A stretch of 64,000 bases of DNA from Natronolimnobius sp. AArcel1 (lineage in GTDB: Archaea > Halobacteriota > Halobacteria > Halobacteriales > Natrialbaceae). How positions within the stretch are numbered: the stretch's first letter is position 1; each line of letters opens with the position of its first letter. Shown in pieces: positions 48,071 through 57,399 of this stretch. A model generated the notes under the pieces. The model had not been told where the DNA came from, made no database searches, and saw nothing but the letters and a program-made list of their open reading frames with translations. The position numbers and the translations under genes are program-made. The stretch is from the NCBI RefSeq assembly GCF_011043775.1, contig NZ_JAAKXY010000001.1, forward strand, positions 124,001 through 188,000, read 5' to 3'.

Positions 48071-48400
48071 TCGGATCGTCGCTGTTCTGAACTTCGGTTT
48101 TCGTTGTGATCACGCTTGGTAGTGTTCCGCCACGGAGAGGCGTCACTCCGCGACGACACCAACCCAAAATCGTCTTAATCGGAGCCGTGACGTGGCGTAT
48201 GACCGCATTCAGTGCACTCGAGTGCGCCGTGTCGTACTCGCAGTGCGCCGGTGCATTCGTTACAGCGGAGGCCGGTATCGGTTGGGGACTGACTGATTGC
48301 CATGGGCGAATGCCAGAACTGGACGATTATAAACTCGCCTATTACAGTGATTAGATAGTTCTGTGGGATATAAACGCATACCTGTGTGCCGGGCAGACGG
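48071..48400. other. Intergenic region without clear gene
   Basis: About 330 bases. A 51-codon frame at 48199-48354 is open but has no family features, so I do not call it a gene. The genes on either side converge here, so this is a 3' region. Confidence 0.5.
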
Positions 48401-48724
48401 TCAGAACTGATAGCGCCGCTCGTCGTCCATCGTCGGATACTGATCCGCGCCAGTCATCTCCTCGAAGGTCATCCCCGAGAGATACTCATCGTAGGTCACG
48501 TCGTAGCCAGATCGAAGTTGGAAATCGAGTTTGCCGGTTTCGACGGTCGACTGAAACAGCAGGTGAATGGCTCGGCGGACGAGTTCGTCCGTCTCGTCGG
48601 GTTCGAGTGCTGCCTCGAGCAAGGCGAGTTCGTTTCGCGTCTCCCGGTCGAGTGAAACCGTTAGTTCGTCGTCGAAGGCGGTGTACGATGCCTGCATCTC
48701 CTCGTTTAGATCCTCGAGGGACAT
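48401..48724 (-). CDS. Ribbon-helix-helix-like protein
   Basis: A 107-residue protein. The segment FDDELTVSLDRETRNELALLEAA followed by DETDELVRRAIHLLFQ has the strand-helix-helix order of CopG/MetJ ribbon-helix-helix DNA-binding domains. A C-terminal tail of ~45 residues carries aromatic residues (DYDVTYDEYLSGM-like). DNA targets are unknown; no toxin partner is next to it. The ATG at 48724 is preferred to the in-frame one at 48748. Confidence 0.65.
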   Translation of the reverse strand: MSLEDLNEEMQASYTAFDDELTVSLDRETRNELALLEAALEPDETDELVRRAIHLLFQSTVETGKLDFQLRSGYDVTYDEYLSGMTFEEMTGADQYPTMDDERRYQF

Positions 48725-48833
48725 GGCCGATTGCAGGTGAGCCCGCACGATAGTCCTTTCGTGGTCGGTTGACGATGCTCAGTCAACCCACACAAAGATC
48801 GGAGGTGAATCACTGCCGACGCCGCAGGTGAGA

Positions 48834-49253
48834 TTACTGCTCTGCCAGCCAGTCGAGCGCTTCCGACTCGGAAGCGAACATGCGGTACTCGAAGGAGGGA
48901 TCGATCGCATTCAGTTTGCCTTCGATTTCCTCCATATCCATGCTCGCGAGCGCGGAATCACCAAAGACGCCAGCGCCGTATCGAACACCGTGGTCGATGA
49001 GGTTTGGAATCCACGTCTCGGCAAGCCACTGTTTGTCTTCGGCGTCGTGGGCAGTGATCGACTGGGTGTTGACGACGTACTTGTCCGCACCTTCCGATTC
49101 GATGACGTCCTCCCATTGGCTGGCGATCTCCCGAAGGCCCTCACCGGAAACGTATTTGTTGTACGTGAAAATCGGAATGTCGAGTTCGGCGTCTAGTTCG
49201 ATCGTGTGTTGATCCGTTTCTTCCAACGTTTTCGTTGCCATCGTCTGGTCCAT
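48834..49253 (-). CDS. STAS/SpoIIAA-like protein
   Basis: A 139-residue soluble protein that resembles the SpoIIAA-like STAS fold: KYVVNTQSITAHDAEDKQWL, then an amphipathic helix WIPNLIDHGVRYGAGVFG and a closing strand with YRMFASESEALDWLAEQ. No sigma factor or anti-sigma kinase is nearby. The start may be ATG 49253 or 49241. The function is unknown. Confidence 0.6.
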   Translation of the reverse strand: MDQTMATKTLEETDQHTIELDAELDIPIFTYNKYVSGEGLREIASQWEDVIESEGADKYVVNTQSITAHDAEDKQWLAETWIPNLIDHGVRYGAGVFGDSALASMDMEEIEGKLNAIDPSFEYRMFASESEALDWLAEQ

Positions 49254-49399
49254 CAAACGCCGTCAGGGTAAGTGTTCTCGCCGAATTTACATCCATTATA
49301 GTCCATACTCAAATAGTTAACTCGAGAGCACTTCCTGGAACTTGAACAAAGTGGAAGGCCTAACCGAATCGGTGGACCGATATCGTCTTCAGTCCTGAT

Positions 49400-50146
49400 C
49401 TACGGGTTCGGTTTGACCCCGAATCGCTGATCGACAGCCTCTCGAACTCGCTCGAGGACGACCGGATTGTCGCTTGGCCGGCCAACACTCACTGCATCAG
49501 CGCCGTACTCGACGTACTCACGGACGGTCTCATCGTCGCGAACGCCGTTGTTGGCGATAATAAATAGATCAGTCGCGTCCGCAACGTCGGCAACCACCAA
49601 TTCGGAGTCCATCGCATCGACATGAACGAACGTTGCGCCCGCCTCCTCGAGTCGCTTTGAGAGGGCTGCAAGGTCGACACCAGGAACTTCGGCTCGAACT
49701 TTGACGCCGGTCGTCACCCCGGTCTCGGCAGCGGTTTCGACGTATGCACAGAGCCGGTCGTCATCCTGAAGCAACGTCTCACCGCAGCCAACGGCACACA
49801 GTTCGTCCTGTCGGCAATGGGCGTTGATCTCGAGGAGGCCGTCCCGATCACGACAGACTCGAGCGGCGTCGCTGATCGGGCCGACAGTCGCACTCCGGAC
49901 ATTGAACCCCGTCTGAATCGGTACGTCTGCGAGTGCCTCCAGTTGCTCGTCGATGAATGTGAGCGGGTCGTCCGGAAGGAACTCAGTCCGGTCGCGCGCG
50001 ACGAGGTCGCGGGCCGCGGCTCTCGAGTCCGCATCGAGTGCGATGCCGCCAAGGATGGCCGCGCCGGCGTAGTCGGCACCTGCTCGAGCCCATTCGGCGT
50101 CTGCTTCCCCGCTGAGGCTGGCGAGTGCGAGCGGTGGGTGGAACAT
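49400..50146 (-). CDS. Dus-like flavin TIM-barrel protein next to cofD
   Basis: A 248-residue TIM barrel related to tRNA-dihydrouridine synthases. Features are an N-terminal LASLSGEADAEWARAGADYAGAAILGG, ENAHC-like EINAHCRQDELCAVGCGETLL, conserved KVRAEVPGVD and C-terminal FIIANNGVRDDET and ADAVSVGRPSDNP. The barrel is shorter than bacterial Dus and has no tRNA-binding C-terminal domain. It overlaps cofD by one base on the same strand, so a role with F420 is plausible; it may be an F420-linked or archaeal flavin oxidoreductase. Confidence 0.75.
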   Translation of the reverse strand: MFHPPLALASLSGEADAEWARAGADYAGAAILGGIALDADSRAAARDLVARDRTEFLPDDPLTFIDEQLEALADVPIQTGFNVRSATVGPISDAARVCRDRDGLLEINAHCRQDELCAVGCGETLLQDDDRLCAYVETAAETGVTTGVKVRAEVPGVDLAALSKRLEEAGATFVHVDAMDSELVVADVADATDLFIIANNGVRDDETVREYVEYGADAVSVGRPSDNPVVLERVREAVDQRFGVKPNP

Positions 50147-51138
50147 TAGCTGGCGAGGTCGATCGCTTCATCGACCGCACGGGCAACGCGTGTTGCGTCT
50201 TCCGGCGAGTCGATTGTAATATCCGTCTGGATGGTCGGTCGGTCGAACTCGACGTCGTCGCCGTCGTCAACGATAAACACGTCCGCAAAAGGATAGGCGG
50301 TCGCCAGTCCGTGCGTGTTCGGTTCAGCGTTGACCGCTTCCATCAGATCCTCGGCGGGCCCCGAGAACGCTTCGTCACCCAAAAACGGCGAGACAGCGAC
50401 GACGGTTGTCTTTGCGAGTGCGTCCGCAAATCCTGGCAGCGCGAGCATCGGTCCGATACTCGTCACCGGATTCGACGGCCCGATTACGACCGGTCCCTCG
50501 AGTGCCTCGAGGACGCCGGGTGCGGGTGTCGCGTTCGAGGAGCCCCGGAACTCGACAGTTTCGACGTCGGGCTCACCGCGGTGGCCAACCCAGTATTCCT
50601 GAAAGTGCATCATGCCTTGGTCGGTGTGGACGAGACTGGCGACGGGGTCGTTGCTCATCGGCAGGAGTGAGACGGAGAGATCAAACGCGTCCGCGAGCGT
50701 CTGGGTTGCGTCGACTAGCGTGTTCCCCTGATCCAGCAGACTTGTGCGCGTGAGGTGGACGGCCCGGTCACGGTCGCCAATCGTCATGAACTCGGCGATG
50801 CCGGAGAATCGCCGCCAGCGCGCGAGTCGCCGGCCAGCGGTCTGTTTCTCGTCGGGCAGATACTGCGGTCCCTCGGGTAGATCCGCGGCGGCGGCGAGAT
50901 CCATTAGCGCCGAGTTCGTCCGGTGTGTATCGCCGGCGATCCCCCACCACGTCTCGCGGTCGAGGACGCCCCCACCCTGAAAGAGCAGCGTATCGACGTC
51001 CGGCGAGACGAACAGCCCACCAAGCTCGATGTCGTCGCCGGTGTTGGCGACGATTGTCGTCTCCTCCGGCGAGAATACAGCCCCAGCACCGTCTAATAGC
51101 TTCGGCGTTCCCGTACCCCCGGAGAGGAAGGTTACCAT
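50146..51138 (-). CDS. cofD: 2-phospho-L-lactate transferase CofD
   Basis: CofD joins the lactyl/enolpyruvyl phosphate unit to the deazaflavin Fo in coenzyme F420 synthesis. The 330-residue protein begins with the nucleotide loop [19 protein letters not shown] and continues with [36 protein letters not shown] and the conserved [18 protein letters not shown]. Length and motifs are standard. It is translationally coupled to the Dus-like TIM-barrel gene (one-base overlap) and lies just before the AT-rich island. Confidence 0.94.
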   Translation of the reverse strand: MVTFLSGGTGTPKLLDGAGAVFSPEETTIVANTGDDIELGGLFVSPDVDTLLFQGGGVLDRETWWGIAGDTHRTNSALMDLAAAADLPEGPQYLPDEKQTAGRRLARWRRFSGIAEFMTIGDRDRAVHLTRTSLLDQGNTLVDATQTLADAFDLSVSLLPMSNDPVASLVHTDQGMMHFQEYWVGHRGEPDVETVEFRGSSNATPAPGVLEALEGPVVIGPSNPVTSIGPMLALPGFADALAKTTVVAVSPFLGDEAFSGPAEDLMEAVNAEPNTHGLATAYPFADVFIVDDGDDVEFDRPTIQTDITIDSPEDATRVARAVDEAIDLAS

Positions 51139-51484
51139 ACGCTAGACTCTCGGCTGAAGATGTTTAATGACTTTTGGCTCAGGAGAGTAACCACCGATAC
51201 ACCAGAAATTCCCATTCGACATTATTCCACAATCACAATGCTTGGGGTAATGTGTGGGAGAATATGTGGATTAATACCGATATAATTAGAGATCTAGGAA
51301 AATGGATCTCAATAGCATAGAGGATATTGAATGTTTGGCTCGATGTCCATACTATTGGGTATTTGGCAAATAACACCGTTTTGCTGTTTTTGTATGTGAA
51401 TATCAACACAAATTCATATATAGTGCATACATTCATACATGTGTGAAATACTAAAATAAATATAAGAACCAATGGCTACTACCA
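51139..51484. other. AT-rich non-coding left part of the island
   Basis: Base composition changes sharply at about 51170 from GC-rich to AT-rich. No frame has support; a 79-codon minus-strand frame at 51233-51472 is Phe/Ile/Tyr-rich and is only an effect of composition. It ends with the promoter of the protease at 51456-51467. Confidence 0.5.
51456..51467 (+). promoter_or_regulatory. TATA-like box of the out-of-frame protease gene
   Basis: ATAAATATAAGA is ~18-29 bases before the ATG at 51485 and fits a leaderless start at that codon, which begins the Tat-like signal. Confidence 0.5.
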
Positions 51485-52377
51485 ATGGATATGGGTGATG
51501 AAAAGCACTACCCAACCCGGAGAACTGCTCTTAAAGCAACTGCTGCACTCGGTTCAATGATCGAATTGAAGACGGCGAAGACGAGCGTAGTCTAAATACA
51601 ATTACAATCGACACTTCTGAATTAGATGGAGATATCCAAAGCGAGTTGGATATAACAATTCCGGAACAGTATCAGGGACTTAATGTTGATGCAGAGTTAG
51701 TCACCTCTGAGAAAGCATGTGTGAATCGAACAACATTTGATCCGGTTCCAGGAGGCGTTGCAATGAATGAGCCACCAAATGAATCCGGTACCACTTGCTG
51801 TCGTGTAAATCATGACGGGTTTGGAGACCACCTAATGCTCACTGCAGATCACGTAATACCGGATGGGGAGGGTGCAACGGTTTATCAGGATTCAAACTTC
51901 TTTGGAACAGCAACCTCATATGGTTCGGAATATTTAGACTATCGGCTTGTTGAAAGAGAACGTTCTGGCATATCTATGGATTGTACTGTTGAACATGATG
52001 GTGTCAACGAAGAATTCCACGGCCATGCAACAAATATGGAGGCACTTGATCACGATGGTGAAACAATCTATAAAACCGGTATCTCAACAGGGTATACTAG
52101 TGGGGAATTGGATATTCTTGATGATGACTTTGCAAATGTCGGGGCTGAGGCTGCTTCAGGTGATTCAGGTGGACCTCTATTTTATTATGAGGACTTTCCT
52201 CATCCGGTCGGAACAGGTGCGGTTATAGTTGGTATGACTATCGCAACATTAACTACAAATGATAGCATTGAATGTGCGGGCGAAGAAAGACAGTGGGGGC
52301 CTGGAACGACAATTACCCGAGCTGATGCAATAGCAGATGATGATGACGACATTATGTTTGACGGATGTGATGTCTAG
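51485..52377 (+). pseudogene. Trypsin-like serine protease with frameshifted Tat signal
   Basis: Two frames together make one gene. The first (51485-51595) reads MDMGDEKHYPTRRTALKATAALGSM and then stops; it has a twin-arginine signal start. The second frame, open from ~51555 to 52377, carries the protease: His in MLTADHVIP, Asp in SEYLDYRLVE, nucleophile Ser in EAASGDSGGPLFYY (chymotrypsin fold, D-S-G-G-P). The break is inside the hydrophobic signal core. Either a deletion has killed export, or the sequence has an error, or frameshifting is used. Codons are AT-rich unlike the neighbours, as in a transferred gene. An in-frame ATG at 51646 would make only a signal-less protein. Confidence 0.72.
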
Positions 52378-52649
52378 AAGACACTTATAGAATCCCACAT
52401 ATATTTCTACCCAGACAATAATTCTGGGAAATTATTTCGTATTAGCCAGGATTACTGTATTATGGCCGATCGTGATTGTACAGTCCATTCTCTTGTGAGT
52501 GATACAGTTTGCTGTAACAATTCACCGCTACGATCGCAGGACAGTCGAGATGGTACCGGAAATGGCTTACTGCGGTTCATATGAACGAATCGCTTTTGGT
52601 TATATCCATGACCCCAATATTTTTGTGATATTGTGATAAACATTCTATT
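52378..52649. other. AT-rich right part of the island
   Basis: About 270 bases with no supported gene. AT-rich sequence continues to ~52640 and includes the promoter for the secreted protein (weak TATA-like sequence ~52620-52645). Confidence 0.45.
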
Positions 52650-53345
52650 ATGAACCGTCGGACATATCTTGTGGCCGTGGCTGGTAGCAGCAGCCTCGCA
52701 GTTGGAGGACTCGTTGCGGCCCATACGCAACAAAAGTCGTCTCCAGAGATAGCAGAAGATCCTCCTGAGGACGCCGAGCGACAAATCTCGATCGAAGACG
52801 TTGGGTCGATCCCCGACGAATCGCCGGTCGCGTTCGACGTGGAAGTCGACGATCCGTGGATCACGCCGTCCTCGACCGCGACGGTCGAGATTACGACGAC
52901 GAACAGGGACGATCGGTCACACCAGGTCGACGCCGCATTTTTGAAGGGAGCGAGCGCCGACCGGAGCGACCGCGGAATCGTCGTCTACAACCACCGGGCT
53001 GCGGATTTCGAGGTCGACGAGTACGTGCCGCCGTGTTTCGCCGAGGACGTGGACCCAATCGTCTGGACCTCCGAGGGCTACATCGACGAGGACGTGGACC
53101 TCAACGACGTCGACCCGGCTGAGGAGGACGTCGGCATCATGTTCACGATGGAACCAACGCCGCAGGATCGGTTGGGACCAGGGGAGTCGCGGACGGAGCA
53201 GTTTATCGTCGCGGACGATCCGCTCGTTGACGCGTGTTTTCCGCCCGGAACCTACGAGTTCGCGGGCGAGGACCTGGCGTTCGAGGTCGACGGGGCGTCG
53301 GTCGACGTTCGCCTGACGTGGGAACTTACGGCCGAGTCGGTCTGA
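52650..53345 (+). CDS. Secreted acidic protein
   Basis: A 231-residue protein with an N-terminal signal, MNRRTYLVAVAGSSSLAVGGL, with twin Arg and a hydrophobic core. There is no lipobox Cys, so it is probably secreted or held by the signal. The mature part is acidic and beta-rich, with two isolated Cys (in PPCFAED and DACFPPG). No family is recognised. The gene sits directly right of the AT-rich island but its own codons are GC-rich from about codon 30, so it seems native. It converges on the next gene. Confidence 0.75.
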   Translation: MNRRTYLVAVAGSSSLAVGGLVAAHTQQKSSPEIAEDPPEDAERQISIEDVGSIPDESPVAFDVEVDDPWITPSSTATVEITTTNRDDRSHQVDAAFLKGASADRSDRGIVVYNHRAADFEVDEYVPPCFAEDVDPIVWTSEGYIDEDVDLNDVDPAEEDVGIMFTMEPTPQDRLGPGESRTEQFIVADDPLVDACFPPGTYEFAGEDLAFEVDGASVDVRLTWELTAESV

Positions 53346-53355
53346 GAATGTCCGA

Positions 53356-54909
53356 TCAGTCGCCGATCCAGTCCGCAAAACTCCCCTCGAGTAGGGTCTC
53401 GCGCTGTCGGTCCACATAGGTCCGCTGCATCGTCGCGATTGCCTCCTCGAGCGAGTCCCCGTCCTCGAGTGCCGCGTGGACGTGCTCGCGTTTCCAACTC
53501 GCGGGCGTGACGCCCTGTCGAACGCGACGCCGAAGCGGATAGAGATACTTTGCGGCCTGTTCGTCGGTCAGCCCCCGATTCGTCAGACCGTCTTCGGCGT
53601 GTGCCAGTAGATCCTCGTAGATGTCGAGCGTGTCCGTGGTCTCTTTGCCGTCGTTCGTGATCCACGTCAGGTCTGCCTCGAGGCCATCGCGCATCGCGGC
53701 GTAGAAGTTCTCGCGGGCGAGTTCCCAGTCGAGTTCGTGGACCGGATGCTCGAGACGGGTCAGGCTCTCGAGGAGCCCGGCGAAGGCAGCGAGGAAGGCC
53801 GTCGAATCTCGCACCGTCGGCTGGGCGGGGATCGGACGGAACTCGATGCGGGCGTTTGCCGCCGAGCGGGTCGGGCCGCCAAAGACCGGGCGAACCCAGC
53901 GCCAGTAGGTGCCGTGTTTCTCGCGGAAGTGCGGGAACTGATCGTCGAAGCGCTCTCCCTTCTCGACTGGCATCGGGACAATGGTATCGTCGTCGGCGAC
54001 GCGGTCGACCGCCTCGTGGACCGACTCGAGGTCGTGAGGGAATCGGACCTTGCCTTCGCCCGTCGTGGGATCGTTCAGGACGGTTTCGAAGACGCTGATG
54101 CGGTTTTCCATCCAGCTATCGGCGAGGATGTCCTCGGGTGTTGCCTCGTCGTCGTAGAGATCCGCAGGGAAGAACGGAGAGTTGACGCCGAGTGCGAGCA
54201 GCGGGCCAGCAACGCGGACGGCGTAGTTGAAGTACGTCGGCAGATCGATTGCGTGGGCCACCTGATAGTGAGGCTGGATCGAGGTGATGAGACTCTCCGG
54301 CATCACGGTCTCGGCCTCGAGCGAGACGTGTGGCGCATCGAGGTGCATCCCGGCCGATTGGGCTTGGTCCGTGTTGGCCATCGCGTGATAGCGCGCGGAG
54401 TCGCTCATGTTCGTCGCGATGCGAATCGAGCGCTCGCTGCCGTTGGCGTCGTCCGCTGGTCGTTCGATACTGTCAGTAAGATACGTCGTCGCCGACTCGC
54501 CTTCTGGCGGGATGGTCCACAGGCCGTCGCTGACCAGTCGCATCCGCTCGGATTCGGTTACCCTGAGCGCCGTCTGCAATCGGGCTTTGACCTCTGATTC
54601 TTGTGCCGCGATTCCGTAGGCGTTCAGCGGCTGTGGACTCGTTGTCATCTCGGCGTTGTGCAGCCCCAGTTCCTTCTCGAATCCGATCAGTTCGAGCAAG
54701 CGACGTGGCACCCGCCGCAGCGTCGCGTCGTCATCTTTGATCGCATAGAACTCGTACTCGAGGCCGACAATGGCTTGCGGATTGTCGAACACCCCATCTT
54801 CGATGGCGTCTTTGATCACGTCCGCATCGGCCACGGCCCGGTCTCGGAACCCGTCGGCATCGACCGAGAGGACGTCAGCGACCCGCGGCGCAAGTGCTCC
54901 CTCTGTCAT
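53356..54909 (-). CDS. Glutamate-cysteine ligase-like (GCS2 family) protein
   Basis: A 517-residue ATP-dependent carboxylate-amine ligase of the GCS2 family. Active-site features are IVGLEYEFYAIKDDD (Glu metal ligands), QSAGMHLDAPHVSLE, HYQVAHAIDLP and ARIEFRPIPAQPT. Haloarchaea use gamma-glutamylcysteine as main thiol, made by a shorter GshA; this longer version may use another amine. The ATG at 54909 is chosen; a GTG at 54978 would add 23 residues. It ends 10 bases from the stop of the convergent secreted protein gene. Confidence 0.7.
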   Translation of the reverse strand: MTEGALAPRVADVLSVDADGFRDRAVADADVIKDAIEDGVFDNPQAIVGLEYEFYAIKDDDATLRRVPRRLLELIGFEKELGLHNAEMTTSPQPLNAYGIAAQESEVKARLQTALRVTESERMRLVSDGLWTIPPEGESATTYLTDSIERPADDANGSERSIRIATNMSDSARYHAMANTDQAQSAGMHLDAPHVSLEAETVMPESLITSIQPHYQVAHAIDLPTYFNYAVRVAGPLLALGVNSPFFPADLYDDEATPEDILADSWMENRISVFETVLNDPTTGEGKVRFPHDLESVHEAVDRVADDDTIVPMPVEKGERFDDQFPHFREKHGTYWRWVRPVFGGPTRSAANARIEFRPIPAQPTVRDSTAFLAAFAGLLESLTRLEHPVHELDWELARENFYAAMRDGLEADLTWITNDGKETTDTLDIYEDLLAHAEDGLTNRGLTDEQAAKYLYPLRRRVRQGVTPASWKREHVHAALEDGDSLEEAIATMQRTYVDRQRETLLEGSFADWIGD

Positions 54910-55003
54910 ACTATCTCCGAGTGCGAGCGCGAACGCCTTGAAAGCACTCTCTCGGTGTGCCGGTTGGCGAACCGTCACACCCGCTCAAGGCCAGCCACCC
55001 GAA

Positions 55004-55012
55004 GGTATATAG
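55004..55012 (+). promoter_or_regulatory. TATA box of the membrane protein gene at 55036
   Basis: GGTATATAG stands 24-32 bases before the ATG at 55036, an excellent match for a leaderless haloarchaeal promoter. Confidence 0.6.
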
Positions 55013-55035
55013 TTCAGTCAGTTGAACAGTTGGCT

Positions 55036-55596
55036 ATGAACCGAACAACCGCACTCTCGAGTCTCAGCCGCGCCTGCAAGCGCTATGGACCGGGTCGATT
55101 GCCAAAGGCAGACCACCGGGCGATCGGGGCTGGCTACGCTGGTGCCGCAGCGGCAGTGGGAATTGCGACCGTCTTTGCACTCGGTATGTTCGGCCTGTTT
55201 TACTACGGCCCGCCGCTCGAGACGTGGGCAATCGCGCCGTTCTGGGGACTCAGCGCACTTGTCGCGATTCCAATCGTGCTTACGACCGCGTTTCTCGCGG
55301 GCGCACTCACCTGGAACGTCGTACCCGCGTCGATCCCGTACGCCGGCGCTGTTGCAGGGTTTCTCGCGACGATCCTCACCTACATCGCCTCGCTCGCTGT
55401 CGTCTTCACGATTCTGTTTGGTGTCGCCGCCACTGATGGAGCGACATCGCTTTCGGCTGGCCTCACCGAAGCGGGTACCCTCACCGCCCTCATTGGCATC
55501 TTCGCTGTCGTCCTAACCGCCTGGTTCACGCTCCCGCTTGGCTGTGTCTGCGGGGAAATCTATGAGCGGGCTCGAGACACCACTTCTGAGTCCTAA
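55036..55596 (+). CDS. Membrane protein, four predicted helices
   Basis: A 186-residue integral membrane protein with about four helices (near residues 34-57, 67-92, 95-125 and 148-170) and a short charged N-terminus. I do not recognise the family. The gene has a strong TATA box and is divergent from the GCS2-like gene; the ligase gene follows 74 bases later. Confidence 0.7.
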   Translation: MNRTTALSSLSRACKRYGPGRLPKADHRAIGAGYAGAAAAVGIATVFALGMFGLFYYGPPLETWAIAPFWGLSALVAIPIVLTTAFLAGALTWNVVPASIPYAGAVAGFLATILTYIASLAVVFTILFGVAATDGATSLSAGLTEAGTLTALIGIFAVVLTAWFTLPLGCVCGEIYERARDTTSES

Positions 55597-55669
55597 CACG
55601 GACACAAACAGACAAGCCGACCACCGCTTCTCAGAACCGTTTTACCGTCCCCGACGATAGCAGTCGGTG

Positions 55670-57382
55670 ATGGAGTTCGCCACGTTCGCCGACCGTGTCG
55701 CTGCAATCGACGACGAGTCTGCAGACCTCGAGATCGTTGCTCACGTCACCGACTTGCTGACGGACGCGGAGACGGATCTCGACGTAGTCGCCCGCTTCGT
55801 GCAGGGTCGAGTATTTCCAGCATGGGAGTCCCAAACGCTCGATATCGGGCCGCGGACGTGCTACGAGGCGATTGCTCGTGCGGCAGGGACGAACGTCGAC
55901 AGCGATGACGTGGAAGACCGTCTCGCCGAGGTCGGCGAAATCGGCGCGGTGGCGGCGAGCTACGACTTCGGCGGTCAGCAGGGTCTGGGCGCATTTACCG
56001 GCGGCACAGACACCGACGACCTCACCGTCAGCGAGGTCAATACTACCCTCATCGACCTGGCTGCCGCAGACGGGTCAGGAAGTCAGGATCACAAGGTCGA
56101 TCTCCTATTTGGATTACTCAATCGCTGCTCGAGCGAGGAGGCACGCTATCTCGCCCGTCTCGTGCTCTCGGAAATGCGTATCGGCGTCGGCGAGGGCACT
56201 GTCAGAGACGCGATCGCCGAGGCGTTCGACGTTCCCGGCGAGCGCGTCGAACGCGCCCTGCAGGTGTCGAACGATTACGGTCACGTCGCCCACGTCGCCC
56301 GCGATGACGGACTCGAGGGGCTGGATGCCATGGACCTCGAGATTGGCCGCCCCGTGCAGGCCATGCTCGCGCAGGCCGGGACAGTTACCGAGGCGCTCGA
56401 GGAGTGGGAGGAGGCTGCGGTAGAATGGAAATATGACGGTGCCAGAATACAACTGCACCACGATCCGGCTGGAATGGCTGCTGCAGATGGTGAGACGACC
56501 GAAACCCGCGTCTTCTCCCGAAACATGGAGGAAGTCACCGACGCCCTCCCCGAAGTCGTTGAGTATGCAGAACGCACCCTCTCCGAGCCGACGATTCTCG
56601 ATGGCGAGGTCGTCGCCGTCGACGACGATGGCGCGCCACTGCCGTTTCAGGAAGTTCTCAAGCGGTTCCGCCGAAAACACGACGTGGCGAAAGCCCGCGA
56701 AGAGGTGGCCGTCCGCCCGGTCTTTTTCGACTGCCTGCACACCGACGGCGAAGATTTGCTCGAGAAGGAATTAACAGCACGACACGACCGCCTCGAGTCA
56801 CTGCTGACACCCGACGGGGCGGCTGTCGAGCCTGCAGACGTCGAGGGCTTGTCCCTGCTGTGGACCACCGACGACCCCGAACGAATCGAAGCAATCGATG
56901 CCGATGCACTCGAGGCAGGCCACGAGGGAATCATGCTCAAGAACCCCGACTCGACGTACTCACCGGGTCGGCGCGGGAAGAACTGGCGCAAGCGCAAACC
57001 CGACATCGAGACGCTCGACTGCGTCGTCACGGGCGCGGAGTGGGGCGAAGGCCGACGGGCAACCTTCCTCGGGACGTTCGAACTCTCGGTCTGGAACGGT
57101 GACGACCTCGAGACTGTCGGGAAAGTCGCGACGGGCATTACGGATGAAAAACTCGAGGAACTCACGGACCTGCTCGAGCCCCACGTCACGGCTGAGGACG
57201 GCCAGGAGGTCGACCTCGAGCCAGCAGTTGTCTTCGAGGTGGGCTACGAGGAGATTCAGACCTCGCCGACGTACTCGTCGGGCTACGCGCTTCGATTCCC
57301 GCGATTTCTGGCGGTTCGATCAGATAAGGAGCCAGCAGATGCAGAAACGCTCGAGCGAGTTGAATCCCTGCGTTCGGCGTGA
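55670..57382 (+). CDS. lig: ATP-dependent DNA ligase
   Basis: The replicative and repair ligase of archaea, sealing nicks with ATP. The 570-residue protein has the N-terminal DNA-binding domain, the adenylation motif I EWKYDGARIQLH with the nucleophile Lys at ~residue 254, motif III region TILDGEVVAVD, motif IV GHEGIMLKNPDS, motif V RGKNWRKRKPD and a C-terminal OB-fold (GKVATGITDEKLEEL). I start at ATG 55670 rather than the GTG at 55667. It ends 17 bases from the convergent HD gene. Confidence 0.96.
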   Translation: MEFATFADRVAAIDDESADLEIVAHVTDLLTDAETDLDVVARFVQGRVFPAWESQTLDIGPRTCYEAIARAAGTNVDSDDVEDRLAEVGEIGAVAASYDFGGQQGLGAFTGGTDTDDLTVSEVNTTLIDLAAADGSGSQDHKVDLLFGLLNRCSSEEARYLARLVLSEMRIGVGEGTVRDAIAEAFDVPGERVERALQVSNDYGHVAHVARDDGLEGLDAMDLEIGRPVQAMLAQAGTVTEALEEWEEAAVEWKYDGARIQLHHDPAGMAAADGETTETRVFSRNMEEVTDALPEVVEYAERTLSEPTILDGEVVAVDDDGAPLPFQEVLKRFRRKHDVAKAREEVAVRPVFFDCLHTDGEDLLEKELTARHDRLESLLTPDGAAVEPADVEGLSLLWTTDDPERIEAIDADALEAGHEGIMLKNPDSTYSPGRRGKNWRKRKPDIETLDCVVTGAEWGEGRRATFLGTFELSVWNGDDLETVGKVATGITDEKLEELTDLLEPHVTAEDGQEVDLEPAVVFEVGYEEIQTSPTYSSGYALRFPRFLAVRSDKEPADAETLERVESLRSA

Positions 57383-57399
57383 CTGACCGGGTCGACTGG

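Noticed and set aside
48199-48354. A 51-codon plus-strand frame before the RHH gene
   Set aside because: No recognisable motif and no promoter at a fitting distance.
51233-51472. A 79-codon minus-strand frame in the AT-rich island
   Set aside because: Its Phe/Ile/Tyr-rich content comes from AT-rich DNA; there is no promoter or ribosome-binding site.
51231-52640. Possible terminal inverted repeats (TCACAAT near 51233 and ATTGTGA near 52632) around the AT-rich island
   Set aside because: Seven-base matches in AT-rich DNA are not significant, there is no transposase, and no target-site duplication was seen.
55012-55027. GTTCA...TGAAC inverted repeat downstream of a TATA box
   Set aside because: The arms are only five bases; such a match is expected by chance.
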